From the NCBI RefSeq assembly GCF_002848345.1, contig NZ_CP025429.1, positions 2,480,001 to 2,544,000 on the forward strand: a DNA stretch of 64,000 nucleotides, in the 5' to 3' direction. The position numbers and the translations under genes were made by a program. The notes beneath the pieces were generated by a model that was not told the DNA's origin, did no database searches, and saw nothing but the letters and a program-made list of their open reading frames with translations. Positions 55,876 through 64,000 of the stretch are shown here, piece after piece; position 1 is the first letter of the stretch; the number at the start of each line of letters is the position of its first letter. The stretch is from Chromobacterium sp. ATCC 53434. GTDB taxonomy: Bacteria > Pseudomonadota > Gammaproteobacteria > Burkholderiales > Chromobacteriaceae.

Positions 55876-56812
55876 TGCCGCAGTCAGCGCCGCCGCCCCA
55901 CGCCGGCCGCTCCGACGTTTCGAAGCCTGGCTGCGGGAGTTGACCATTCCGTTCACGGTCGCCTTCGCCATCTTCGTCTTCCTGCTGCCGCTGATGATCT
56001 ACACCATCCGGCCCGGCCAGCTCGGCGTGCAATGGAAACGCTTCCAGGGCGGCACCCAGCTGGACCACATCTACGGCGAGGGCACCCATATCATCCTGCC
56101 CTGGGACCACATCTACATCTACGATTCCAGGCTGCAAAGAGTGGAACGGGACTTCGACGTGCTGTCGTCGGACGGCCTGACGATGAAGGTCAGCATGGCC
56201 TGGCGCTTCCGCATCAATCCATCCAATCTGCCCTATCTGCACCGCTACGCCGGCGAGAACTACGCCGAGACGCTGGTCGCCCCCAGCGTCGGCGCGCGCA
56301 CCCGCGACGTGATCGCCTATTACCGGCCGGAGCAGGTCTACACGCAGTCCCGGCTGACCATACAGCAGCAGATACTGTCCTCGGTGCGCTACGACCTGGT
56401 CAACAACTTCAATCCCGACGGCCGCAAGGGGCTGAAATGGGTGGAAATAGAGGACATCCTGATCAAGGCCGTCACGCTGCCGCCGGGCGTGCAGGAAGCC
56501 ATCATCAAAAAGAACACCGCCTATCAGGAAATGCAGACCTACAACTTCCTGCTGAGCAAGGAGGAAAAGGAGGCCGAGCGCAAGCGGATAGAGGCCACCG
56601 GCATCCGCCACTTCCAGGAAATCGTCAGCAACGGCATGAGCGACAGCTATCTGCGCTGGCGCGGCATAGAAGCCACCATTCAGCTGGCCAAGTCGGACAA
56701 CGCCAAGGTGGTGGTGATAGGCGCCGGCTCCAACGGCCTGCCGCTGATCATGAACATGGATGACAAGAAGGCGGAGGCGAGCAAGCCGAAGGCGCCGTCG
56801 CGCAAACCATGA
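55868..56812 (+). CDS. SPFH/prohibitin-like membrane protein
   Basis: A 314-residue protein with one N-terminal membrane helix (about residues 28-48, PFTVAFAIFVFLLPLMIY) followed by an SPFH/band 7 domain (GQLGVQWKRFQGGTQLDHIYGEG, then the VSMAWRFRIN segment and IKAVTLPPGVQEAI) and a charged helical tail. Such proteins scaffold membrane microdomains or proteases. Overlap with the ABC gene implies coupled expression, so it may organise the exporter. Its last 65 bases overlap, tail to tail, the convergent condensation-domain gene. Confidence 0.85.
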   Translation: MPDAAVSAAAPRRPLRRFEAWLRELTIPFTVAFAIFVFLLPLMIYTIRPGQLGVQWKRFQGGTQLDHIYGEGTHIILPWDHIYIYDSRLQRVERDFDVLSSDGLTMKVSMAWRFRINPSNLPYLHRYAGENYAETLVAPSVGARTRDVIAYYRPEQVYTQSRLTIQQQILSSVRYDLVNNFNPDGRKGLKWVEIEDILIKAVTLPPGVQEAIIKKNTAYQEMQTYNFLLSKEEKEAERKRIEATGIRHFQEIVSNGMSDSYLRWRGIEATIQLAKSDNAKVVVIGAGSNGLPLIMNMDDKKAEASKPKAPSRKP

Positions 56813-58028
56813 GCGTCATCCGCTCCAGCAGCGCCTCGGCCTGCTGCCGGCCCGGGCCGGCGGCGTTGTACACCAGGTCCAGCACCCAGCGCTCGCCGAA
56901 CTGCGTCGCCATCAGCTCGGTCTCGGCGCCGGCCCAGTTTAGGGCCGCGCCCAGATCCGGCCGCCACTGCGCCGCCAGGCCGGCATAAGCGTAATCCAGC
57001 AGGAAGTGCGGCCGCGGATTGAACTGATGGCGCGCCGGCCAGTGGCACAGGCCCAGCGCGCCGTGGCTGGCGAACAGATCGGGCCGCAACTGGCGCAGCA
57101 GATGCAGCACCGGCAAGGAATTGGCCTCGCAGTCGCGCACCGCCCGGCGCGTCGCGTCGCAGGCGGCGTCCAGACCGTCCGGCAGCCTGGGCGGCAGCAG
57201 GATGGGCAAGGCGTTGGAGAACAGGCCCAGGGTATTGCGCTGGGCCAAGCCGCGGTTGCCCATGCTGAGGTTGACCAGCAGCGGCCGCCGCGGCTCCATC
57301 TCCCGCAGCGCCAGCGCATAGGCCGCCAACAGCATGTTTCTGACCGCTTCCGCCCGCATTCCCGCGCCGACCCCGGGCGGCAGCTCGCGATGGATCAGCC
57401 CGGCCGGCCGCGGCTGATCGGGCGGCGGCGCATCGACGTCGATCGCGTCGGCCAGCGCATGACGCCACCATGCCAGGCGCCGCGCGCCGACCTCGCCGTC
57501 CAGCAAACTTCGCTCTTCGTCGATCGCCTCGCCGAAAGGCCGGCCGCCCGGCATGGCGACAGCGGCGTCTCCGGCCAACAGCGCGCCGTACTGCTTCAGC
57601 ACTTGCTGCAACAGCAGATGCACCGACCAGCCATCCAGCAGCGCGTGATGGAAGGTCAGGATCATGGCGCTGTCCCTGCCCTCCACATCCACCAGCGTGA
57701 AGCGGCACAGCGGCGGTTCGGCCAGATCGAAGGGCTCCGCATTGTCGCGGGCGGCCAGGCGCCGCAGGCCGGATTCCAGCTCCGCCGCCGCCAGCGCCTG
57801 ATACCGGCAGACGGCGTCGACCGGTCCGGCCCGCCGCACCGCCACTTCCGCGCCGTCGCCGACAAAACCCAGACGGAACACATCATGCCTGGCGAGCACC
57901 AGCCGCAGCGCCGCGCGCCACAGCTCCGGCGCCGCCGGCCCCCGCATCAGCGCGGTGACGGTGATGTGCAGGTGTATCCCCTGCCAGGACGAACGGACGA
58001 AAAACTCCTGATTGGACTTGGCCCGCAT
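56748..58028 (-). CDS. Stand-alone condensation-domain protein (amide-synthase-like)
   Basis: A 426-residue protein formed by a single NRPS-type condensation domain with the complete active-site motif HHALLDGW near residue 128 and the C-terminal NLSMGNRGL and LGLFSNALP segments of the family. No A or carrier domain is attached. Free C domains join a carrier-bound or CoA-bound acyl group to a free amine. Its position at the end of the operon with the PaaK-like ligase suggests it couples the special building block to the peptide. The ATG at 58028 has GGGGA five bases upstream and is preferred to the GTG at 58073. It converges on the SPFH gene with a 65-base coding overlap. Confidence 0.88.
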   Translation of the reverse strand: MRAKSNQEFFVRSSWQGIHLHITVTALMRGPAAPELWRAALRLVLARHDVFRLGFVGDGAEVAVRRAGPVDAVCRYQALAAAELESGLRRLAARDNAEPFDLAEPPLCRFTLVDVEGRDSAMILTFHHALLDGWSVHLLLQQVLKQYGALLAGDAAVAMPGGRPFGEAIDEERSLLDGEVGARRLAWWRHALADAIDVDAPPPDQPRPAGLIHRELPPGVGAGMRAEAVRNMLLAAYALALREMEPRRPLLVNLSMGNRGLAQRNTLGLFSNALPILLPPRLPDGLDAACDATRRAVRDCEANSLPVLHLLRQLRPDLFASHGALGLCHWPARHQFNPRPHFLLDYAYAGLAAQWRPDLGAALNWAGAETELMATQFGERWVLDLVYNAAGPGRQQAEALLERMTLMVCATAPSACSPPPSCHPCS

Positions 58029-58198
58029 GATTCCCCGCAGGAAAACCGGCGGCAAGCGCCGCCGTGGCGTCACGAAAAGGCTATCGCCGCGAACGGCATG
58101 GCCGCGCGACCGCCGATAGCAAACCCATTGTCATTATGGTTGCCCATCGGAGCAAGGCAAGCCGGCCTGCCGCCGCCATCCGTTTCGCCAATGAAAAA

Positions 58199-58217
58199 CG
58201 GAAGCCCCAGGCTTCCG
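58199..58217 (-). terminator. Rho-independent terminator of purL
   Basis: A perfect eight-base stem (CGGAAGCC/GGCTTCCG) with a three-base loop; the minus-strand transcript then reads TTTTT. It lies 41 bases after the purL stop. Confidence 0.85.
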
Positions 58218-58257
58218 CTTGCCATCCGCGGCGCCGCGCCGCGGGGTCAGTCCATCG

Positions 58258-61200
58258 TCAGCCCACCCAGCGCCGCGCGGTGGCGAACATGCGGTACCAA
58301 CCGCCGTTCTCGCCCCAGTCCGCCGGATGCCAGCTGTTCTGCACTGTGCGGAACACCCGTTCCGGATGCGGCATCATGATGGTGAAGCGGCCGTCCGGCG
58401 TGGTGACGCCGGTGATGCCCGCCGGCGAGCCGTTCGGGTTCAGCGGATAGGTCTCGGTGGCGCGGCCGTCGAAATCGATATAGCGCAAGGCCACCAGCGC
58501 CGCGTCCTGCGCGCCCGGCGCGAACAGCGCCCGGCCCTCGCCATGGCTGACCACCACCGGCAGCCGGCTGCCGGCCATGTCGGACAGGAAGATGGACGGC
58601 GAGGCGGCGACCTCGACCATGCTGAAGCGCGCCTCGAACTGCTCCGAGGCGTTGCGGCGGAACTTCGGCCAGTGCTCGGCGCCCGGAATGATGGACGACA
58701 GATTGGACATCATCTGGCAGCCGTTGCACACGCCGAGCGCGAACGTGTCGCCGCGGCGGAAGAAAGCCTCGAACTCGCCGCGCGCCTGCGCGTTGAACAG
58801 GATGCTCTTGGCCCAGCCCTCGCCGGCGCCCAGCACGTCGCCGTAGCTGAAGCCGCCGCAGGCCGCCAGGCCCATGAAGTCGGCGAGCCGCGCGCGGCCG
58901 GCGATGATGTCGCTCATGTGCACGTCCACCGCCTCGAAGCCGGCGCGGTCGAAGGCCGCGGCCATCTCCAGCTGGCCGTTGACGCCCTGCTCGCGCAGCA
59001 CGGCGACCCGCGGCCGGGCGCCGGTGGCGACGAAGGGCGCAGCCGGATCGCCGCCGACATCGAAGGACAGCTGCGCGAACAGGCCGCGCGGCTTGGCGTG
59101 GCTGCGCAGCAGCTGCTCGCTGTCGGCGCAGGCCGGATTGTCGCGCAGCCGCTGCATCCGGGCGCTGGTTTCCGACCAGGCGCAGAACAGCTCGCTGCGG
59201 CTCTCGCTGAACAGGTCCTTGCCCTTGTGGCGGATCACCAGGCGGTCGTAGTTGTTGGTGCGGCCCAGCACGAACAGCTCGCGGCCGATGCCGGCCTTCA
59301 TGAAGCGCGAGATCACTTCCGGCGTGTCGGCCTTCTTCACCTGCAGCACCGCGCCCAACTCCTCGTTGAACAGCACGCGCATGATGCGGCCGTGGGTGGC
59401 GGCCTCCAGCGTCGGCTGCACGTAGTCGTCTATGATGCGCTGGGTGTTCTGGCGCTCTATCACCAGTTCCTGCAGGTCGACGCTGACGCCGACGTGGCCG
59501 GCGAACATCATTTCCGCCAGCGTGGCGAACAGGCCGCCGTCGGAACGGTCGTGATAGGCCAGCAGCATGTCGTCGCGCAGCAGCGACTGCATGGTGTTGA
59601 AGAAGGCCGCCAGTTGCAGCGGGCTTTCCACATCGGGCGCGCGGCCGCTCATGTCCTTCCACACCTGGCCGTAGATCGAGCCGCCGAGACGGCAGCGGCC
59701 ATAGCCGAGATCGATCAGGATCAGGTCGCTGTCCTTGACGTCCTTCAATTCCGGCGTGACGGTCTTGCGCACGTCCTCCACCGGGGAGAACGCCGAGATC
59801 ACCAGCGACAGCGGCGCGGTGACGGCCTTCTGCTCGCCGTTTTCCTGCCACACCGTCTTCATCGACAGCGAGTCCTTGCCCACCGGGATGCTGACGCCCA
59901 GGCTCTGGCTCAGCTCGGACACCGCCTGCACGGTACGGTACAGGTTGGCGTCCTCGCCCGGGTGGCCGGCCGGCGCCATCCAGTTGGCGGACAGCTTGAC
60001 GTTGCCCAGATGGCCGACGAAGGCGGCGGAGATATTGGTCAGCGCCTCGCCTATGGCCATGCGGCCGGAAGCCGGGCCATCGAACAGCGCCGACGGCGTG
60101 CGCTCGCCCATCGCCATCGCTTCGCCGCGGCAGGTGTTGAAGCCCATCGTGGTGACCGCCACGTCGGCCACCGGCACCTGCCAGCGGCCGACCATCTGGT
60201 CGCGCGCCGTCATGCCGCCGACGCTGCGGTCGCCGATGGTGATCAGGAAGGACTTGTCGGCCACGGTCGGATGACGCAGCACGCGATAGGCGGTCTCGCG
60301 CAGCGGATACCTGGACGCGTCGAACACCTTCAATTCGGTCACGATGGACTTGGCGTCGCGGGTCATCCGCGGCGGCTTGCCCAGCAACACCTCCAGCGGC
60401 ATGTCCACCGGGCTGTTGCCGAAATGGTCGTCGCGCACCTGCAGCCGGCCGTCGTCGGTGGCCACGCCCATCACCGCGAACGGGCAGCGCTCGCGCTCGC
60501 AAAGCGCGGCGAAACGGTCCAGATCCTCCGGCAGAACGGCCATCACGTAGCGCTCCTGCGCCTCGTTGGACCAGATCTGCATCGGCGTCATGCCCTTCTC
60601 TTCCAGATGCACCTTGCGCAGCTCGAAGATCGCGCCTCGGCCGGCGTCGTTGACCAGCTCGGGGAAGGCGTTGGACAGGCCGCCGGCGCCGACGTCGTGG
60701 ATGGAGACGATGGGGTTGGCCTCGCCCAGTTGCCAGCAGCGGTCTATCACTTCCTGGCAGCGGCGCTCGATTTCCGGATTGCCGCGCTGCACCGAGTCGA
60801 AGTCCAGGTTTTCGCTGTTGGCGCCGGTATCCATCGACGAGGCGGCGCCGCCGCCCAGGCCGATCAGCAGGCCCGGACCGCCCAGCTGGATCAGCAGCGC
60901 GCCTTCCGGAATCTCGTTCTTGTGGATCTGCTGCTGCTGGATGTTGCCGAGGCCGCCGGCCAGCATGATGGGCTTGTGGTAGCCGCGCATCTCGCCGCCG
61001 AACGTTTGTTCGAAGGTGCGGAAATAACCGGCCAGATTGGGACGGCCGAACTCGTTGTTGAACGCCGCCCCACCTATCGGCCCTTCCAGCATGATCTGCA
61101 GCGCCGAGGCGATGCGGCCCGGCTTGCCGTATTCCGCCTGCTGCTCGCTATGCACCTCCCACGGCTGCTTGAAGCCGGGGATGTTCAGGTTGGAGACGGA

Positions 61201-62217
61201 GAAGCCGGTCAGGCCGGCCTTGGGCCGCGAGCCGCGGCCGGTGGCGCCCTCGTCGCGGATTTCGCCGCCGTTGCCGGTGGAGGCACCGGGGAACGGCGCG
61301 ATCGCCGTCGGGTGGTTGTGCGTCTCCACCTTCATTAGGATGTCGGTGGGCTCGCTGTGGTAGTCGTAGCGGTGGCTGTCCGGCTGCGGGTAGAAGCGCT
61401 CGATGAAGGCGCCCTCTATCACAGAGGCGTTGTCCTTGTACGCCACCAGCGTGCCCTCCGGATGGGCGTCGTGGGTGTCGCGTATCATGCGGAACAGCGA
61501 CTTGCCCTGCTCGACGCCGTCGATGATGAACTGGGCGTTGAAGATCTTGTGGCGGCAGTGCTCGGAATTGGCCTGGGCGAACATCATCAGTTCGACGTCG
61601 CTGGGATTGCGCGCCATCCGGGTGAAGTTCTCGACCAGATACTCGACCTCGTCGTCGGACAGCGCCAGGCCCAGCGAGGCGTTGGCGGCCTCCAGCGCGG
61701 CGCGCCCGCCGGCCAGCACGTCGACGCTGGTCAACGGCTGCGGCTCGACATGGACGAACAGCTTGTCGGCGTCGTCCAGCGAGGACAGCACCGTTTCCGT
61801 CATCCTATCGTGCAAGAGGCCCGCCAGAATGTGGCGAGCCTCTTTACTTAAAGATTTATCGGCGGACTTGATTCGGAAAGCCGTGCCGCGTTCGATTCGT
61901 CGGATATTCGGCAATCCGCAGTGCCTCGCGATGTCGGTAGCCTTAGACGCCCACGGCGACAAAGTGCCCAGACGCGGCGTCACCAGGAACAATTCGCCAT
62001 CCGGCTCCGCGCTCAGCGGCGCCTCGCCGTAGCTGAGCAACTGGCCCAACACGCCGATCTCCTCCAGCGTCAGTTCGCGCTCGCTCTCGGCGAAATGCCA
62101 GTGCTCGGCGGTCAGCGCCAGATCCTTCAGACCGGCGTCGGCCGCTGCCGCCTGCAGTTTTTCGAGACGGAACGGCGACAGGGCGACGCCACCGCGCAGC
62201 TTGGTAATGTAAGACAT
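58258..62217 (-). CDS. purL: Phosphoribosylformylglycinamidine synthase
   Basis: A 1319-residue fused PurL of the proteobacterial type, making FGAM from FGAR, ATP and glutamine in purine synthesis. The order is the N-terminal PurS-like domain, linker, two AIRS-type halves ([13 protein letters not shown] near residue 295; [10 protein letters not shown]), and a C-terminal class I glutaminase with the nucleophile Cys in GVCNGCQ near 1160 and the His/Glu pair in PHPERVF near 1285. The ATG at 62217 ([10 protein letters not shown]) is the family start; upstream in-frame codons are not family-like. It ends in a strong terminator. It is unrelated to the biosynthetic locus except that purines supply GTP. 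Confidence 0.97.
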   Translation of the reverse strand: MSYITKLRGGVALSPFRLEKLQAAAADAGLKDLALTAEHWHFAESERELTLEEIGVLGQLLSYGEAPLSAEPDGELFLVTPRLGTLSPWASKATDIARHCGLPNIRRIERGTAFRIKSADKSLSKEARHILAGLLHDRMTETVLSSLDDADKLFVHVEPQPLTSVDVLAGGRAALEAANASLGLALSDDEVEYLVENFTRMARNPSDVELMMFAQANSEHCRHKIFNAQFIIDGVEQGKSLFRMIRDTHDAHPEGTLVAYKDNASVIEGAFIERFYPQPDSHRYDYHSEPTDILMKVETHNHPTAIAPFPGASTGNGGEIRDEGATGRGSRPKAGLTGFSVSNLNIPGFKQPWEVHSEQQAEYGKPGRIASALQIMLEGPIGGAAFNNEFGRPNLAGYFRTFEQTFGGEMRGYHKPIMLAGGLGNIQQQQIHKNEIPEGALLIQLGGPGLLIGLGGGAASSMDTGANSENLDFDSVQRGNPEIERRCQEVIDRCWQLGEANPIVSIHDVGAGGLSNAFPELVNDAGRGAIFELRKVHLEEKGMTPMQIWSNEAQERYVMAVLPEDLDRFAALCERERCPFAVMGVATDDGRLQVRDDHFGNSPVDMPLEVLLGKPPRMTRDAKSIVTELKVFDASRYPLRETAYRVLRHPTVADKSFLITIGDRSVGGMTARDQMVGRWQVPVADVAVTTMGFNTCRGEAMAMGERTPSALFDGPASGRMAIGEALTNISAAFVGHLGNVKLSANWMAPAGHPGEDANLYRTVQAVSELSQSLGVSIPVGKDSLSMKTVWQENGEQKAVTAPLSLVISAFSPVEDVRKTVTPELKDVKDSDLILIDLGYGRCRLGGSIYGQVWKDMSGRAPDVESPLQLAAFFNTMQSLLRDDMLLAYHDRSDGGLFATLAEMMFAGHVGVSVDLQELVIERQNTQRIIDDYVQPTLEAATHGRIMRVLFNEELGAVLQVKKADTPEVISRFMKAGIGRELFVLGRTNNYDRLVIRHKGKDLFSESRSELFCAWSETSARMQRLRDNPACADSEQLLRSHAKPRGLFAQLSFDVGGDPAAPFVATGARPRVAVLREQGVNGQLEMAAAFDRAGFEAVDVHMSDIIAGRARLADFMGLAACGGFSYGDVLGAGEGWAKSILFNAQARGEFEAFFRRGDTFALGVCNGCQMMSNLSSIIPGAEHWPKFRRNASEQFEARFSMVEVAASPSIFLSDMAGSRLPVVVSHGEGRALFAPGAQDAALVALRYIDFDGRATETYPLNPNGSPAGITGVTTPDGRFTIMMPHPERVFRTVQNSWHPADWGENGGWYRMFATARRWVG

Positions 62218-62279
62218 AGACACTCGCGACAAGTACCAGGAAAGGGCGTCATAATACAGCAAAACATCGCTGCATTTAA

Positions 62280-62702
<423 letters not shown>

Positions 62703-62737
62703 ACCGCCCCCTTCCCCCACGGCGACGCCCGCCAAAT

Positions 62738-62769
62738 AAAAAAAGCCGCCTTTGCCGGGCGGCTTTTTT
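62738..62769. terminator. Bidirectional terminator between glnB and bamD
   Basis: An A7 tract, the stem GCCGCC/GGCGGC around a seven-base loop, then T6. It is suited to terminate both convergent genes, glnB and bamD. Confidence 0.9.
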
Positions 62770-62787
62770 ACGCGCTTCAGGCCGCGC

Positions 62788-63582
62788 TTACTTCCACAGC
62801 TTCCACCAGGGCATTTCCTCGGTCCGCCACTGCGTCGTCAGATACTGGCTTTGCGGATAGTTCAACGCCAGCACGCGGCGGGCGTCGTCGCGCAGTTGCG
62901 GCATCTGCAGCTTGTCGTAGGCGGTCACCAGGATGGCCAGCGCCTCTTCCTGGTACTTGGTGTTGGAGAAATCCTTGACCACGCCCTGGACGCGGTTGGC
63001 CGCCGCCAGATAAGCGCCGCGCTTCATGTAGTAGCGCGCCACATGCATCTCGTTGCCGCCCAGCGCGTCGACCAGCTTGATCATCTTGGCCCGCGCGTCC
63101 GGCGCGTAGGTGCTGTTCGGGAAGCGGCTGGTCAATTCGCGGAAGGCGGTGAACGCCTCGCGCGCGGCGCGCGGGTCGCGCTCGCTCATGTCCTGACCGG
63201 CCCATTTGGCCAGCAAACCGGAATCGTCGTTGAAATACACCAGCCCCTTCAGATAATAGATGTAGTCGAGGTTCGGGTGCGTCGGGTGCAACTTGATGAA
63301 ACGGTCGGCCGCGGCGATGGCCTGCTCCGGTTCCCCATCCTTGTAATGGGTGTAGGCCAGGTCCATCTGCGCCTGCTGCGCGTAGCGGCCGTAAGGAAAA
63401 CGGGACTCCAGCGTTTCATAGAGCTTGACAGCACGGGTATAATTGCCGCTGTTCAACTCGTCGTGAGCTTCCGCGTACAGCTTTTCCACCGGCCAGCCGC
63501 GCGTTTCGTCGTAGGGCTCCGTGGAGGCACATCCGGCAAGCCCCGCCATCACCAACATTGCAGCAACAACGTATCTTTTCAT
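62788..63582 (-). CDS. bamD: Outer membrane assembly lipoprotein BamD (ComL)
   Basis: A 264-residue BamD. The signal peptide ends in the lipobox LAGC with the lipidated Cys18. Five TPR-like helical repeats follow (for example [20 protein letters not shown], then [18 protein letters not shown]). It is the essential lipoprotein partner of BamA in inserting outer-membrane proteins. AAGGAT six bases before the ATG and a TATAAT (63609-63614, minus strand) about 26 bases upstream fit its expression signals, both lying inside the divergent rluD frame. Confidence 0.95.
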   Translation of the reverse strand: MKRYVVAAMLVMAGLAGCASTEPYDETRGWPVEKLYAEAHDELNSGNYTRAVKLYETLESRFPYGRYAQQAQMDLAYTHYKDGEPEQAIAAADRFIKLHPTHPNLDYIYYLKGLVYFNDDSGLLAKWAGQDMSERDPRAAREAFTAFRELTSRFPNSTYAPDARAKMIKLVDALGGNEMHVARYYMKRGAYLAAANRVQGVVKDFSNTKYQEEALAILVTAYDKLQMPQLRDDARRVLALNYPQSQYLTTQWRTEEMPWWKLWK

Positions 63583-64000
63583 GACTGATCCTTACATTGA
63601 CCCGGACGATTATAGCGACATCTCGGAAAACGAGATATCCGCCACGCAACATCTCGAAGTGCCGCTCTCTCTGTGCGGCGAGCGGCTCGACGCGGCGCTG
63701 GCCAAATTGCTGCCGGATTACTCCCGCAGCCGGCTGACTCAGTGGATCAAGGACGGCCAGGTCACGGTGGACGGCCAGGTGCTTGCGCCCAAGACCAAAA
63801 TGCTCGGCGGCGAGAAGCTGGAAGTCCTGCTGCAACAGACCAACGAGGAGATGGCGTTCCAGCCCGAGGCGATGGATCTGGCCATCGTGTTCGAGGATGA
63901 ACACATCATCGTCCTGAACAAGCCGGCCGGCCTGGTCGTGCATCCGGCCGCCGGCAACTGGAGCGGCACGCTGCTGAACGGCCTGTTGCACCATTGCCCG
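63581..64000 (+). CDS. rluD: 23S rRNA pseudouridine synthase RluD (partial)
   Basis: The first 140 codons of RluD; the gene runs off the right edge. It has an acidic N-terminal extension, an S4 RNA-binding domain ([29 protein letters not shown], about residues 35-63) and the start of the catalytic domain ([25 protein letters not shown]). The catalytic Asp lies beyond the window. The family makes pseudouridines at 1911, 1915 and 1917 of 23S rRNA. Its ATG shares a CATG with the bamD start, and no good ribosome-binding site precedes it, but no other in-frame start precedes the S4 domain. Confidence 0.92.
   Translation, partial: MTDPYIDPDDYSDISENEISATQHLEVPLSLCGERLDAALAKLLPDYSRSRLTQWIKDGQVTVDGQVLAPKTKMLGGEKLEVLLQQTNEEMAFQPEAMDLAIVFEDEHIIVLNKPAGLVVHPAAGNWSGTLLNGLLHHCP

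Overview
The window reads as chromosomal DNA of a GC-rich betaproteobacterium of the Neisseriales, most likely Chromobacterium or a close relative. The basis is the housekeeping set (recJ with an RpfE-type neighbour, a Gcr-type 'site-specific recombinase' membrane protein, anmK, ftsK, hemH, full-length fused purL, glnB, bamD, rluD), the codon and GC character, and a large secondary-metabolite locus. No rRNA, tRNA, CRISPR array, intact insertion sequence or prophage was seen.

Layout. 1-21.6 kb is core and flexible-core: a minus-strand operon (RpfE-type protein, recJ, small P-loop ATPase, probable rmuC start), a plus-strand run (M23 peptidase, anmK, ftsK, hemH), an amino-acid-binding lipoprotein, a crotonase/DUF4442 pair with a TetR regulator and its palindrome, a free-standing CZB protein beside a broken chemoreceptor gene, a His-rich PadR regulator with a ferric-siderophore reductase (YqjI/YqjH-like), an MFS exporter and two unknown envelope genes.

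21.7-43.6 kb is a minus-strand nonribosomal peptide synthetase (NRPS) operon: dat (diaminobutyrate aminotransferase), then three NRPS genes with six modules and a terminal thioesterase. Read in order, the line is C-A-T-C/E-A-T | C-A-T-C/E-A-T-C/E-A-T | dock-C/E-A-T-TE. By-eye specificity codes suggest Dab, Val-like, Ser, Ser, aliphatic, aliphatic. Four dual condensation/epimerisation domains imply D-configured residues 1, 3, 4 and 5. Two long near-identical repeats show recent module duplication.

45.5-56.8 kb is a divergent plus-strand operon with an unusual mix: a cupin, a prolyl-tRNA-synthetase-like protein, a GTP-cyclohydrolase-II-like protein with altered catalytic residues, an unrecognised protein, a PaaK-like adenylating ligase, an Ldh_2 reductase and an HpcH/HpaI-like protein lacking the usual His. 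A transport/membrane block follows: DUF697 protein, secreted protein, 53-residue two-helix protein, cyclic-peptide-type ABC exporter, SPFH protein. A convergent stand-alone condensation-domain gene closes the locus. The inference is that this arm makes and activates an unusual building block that the stand-alone C domain or the first NRPS C domain joins to the hexapeptide, and that the ABC protein exports the result. This is the best candidate for an undescribed system here.

58.2-64 kb returns to core genes: purL, glnB, bamD and the start of rluD, the last two sharing a head-to-head CATG.
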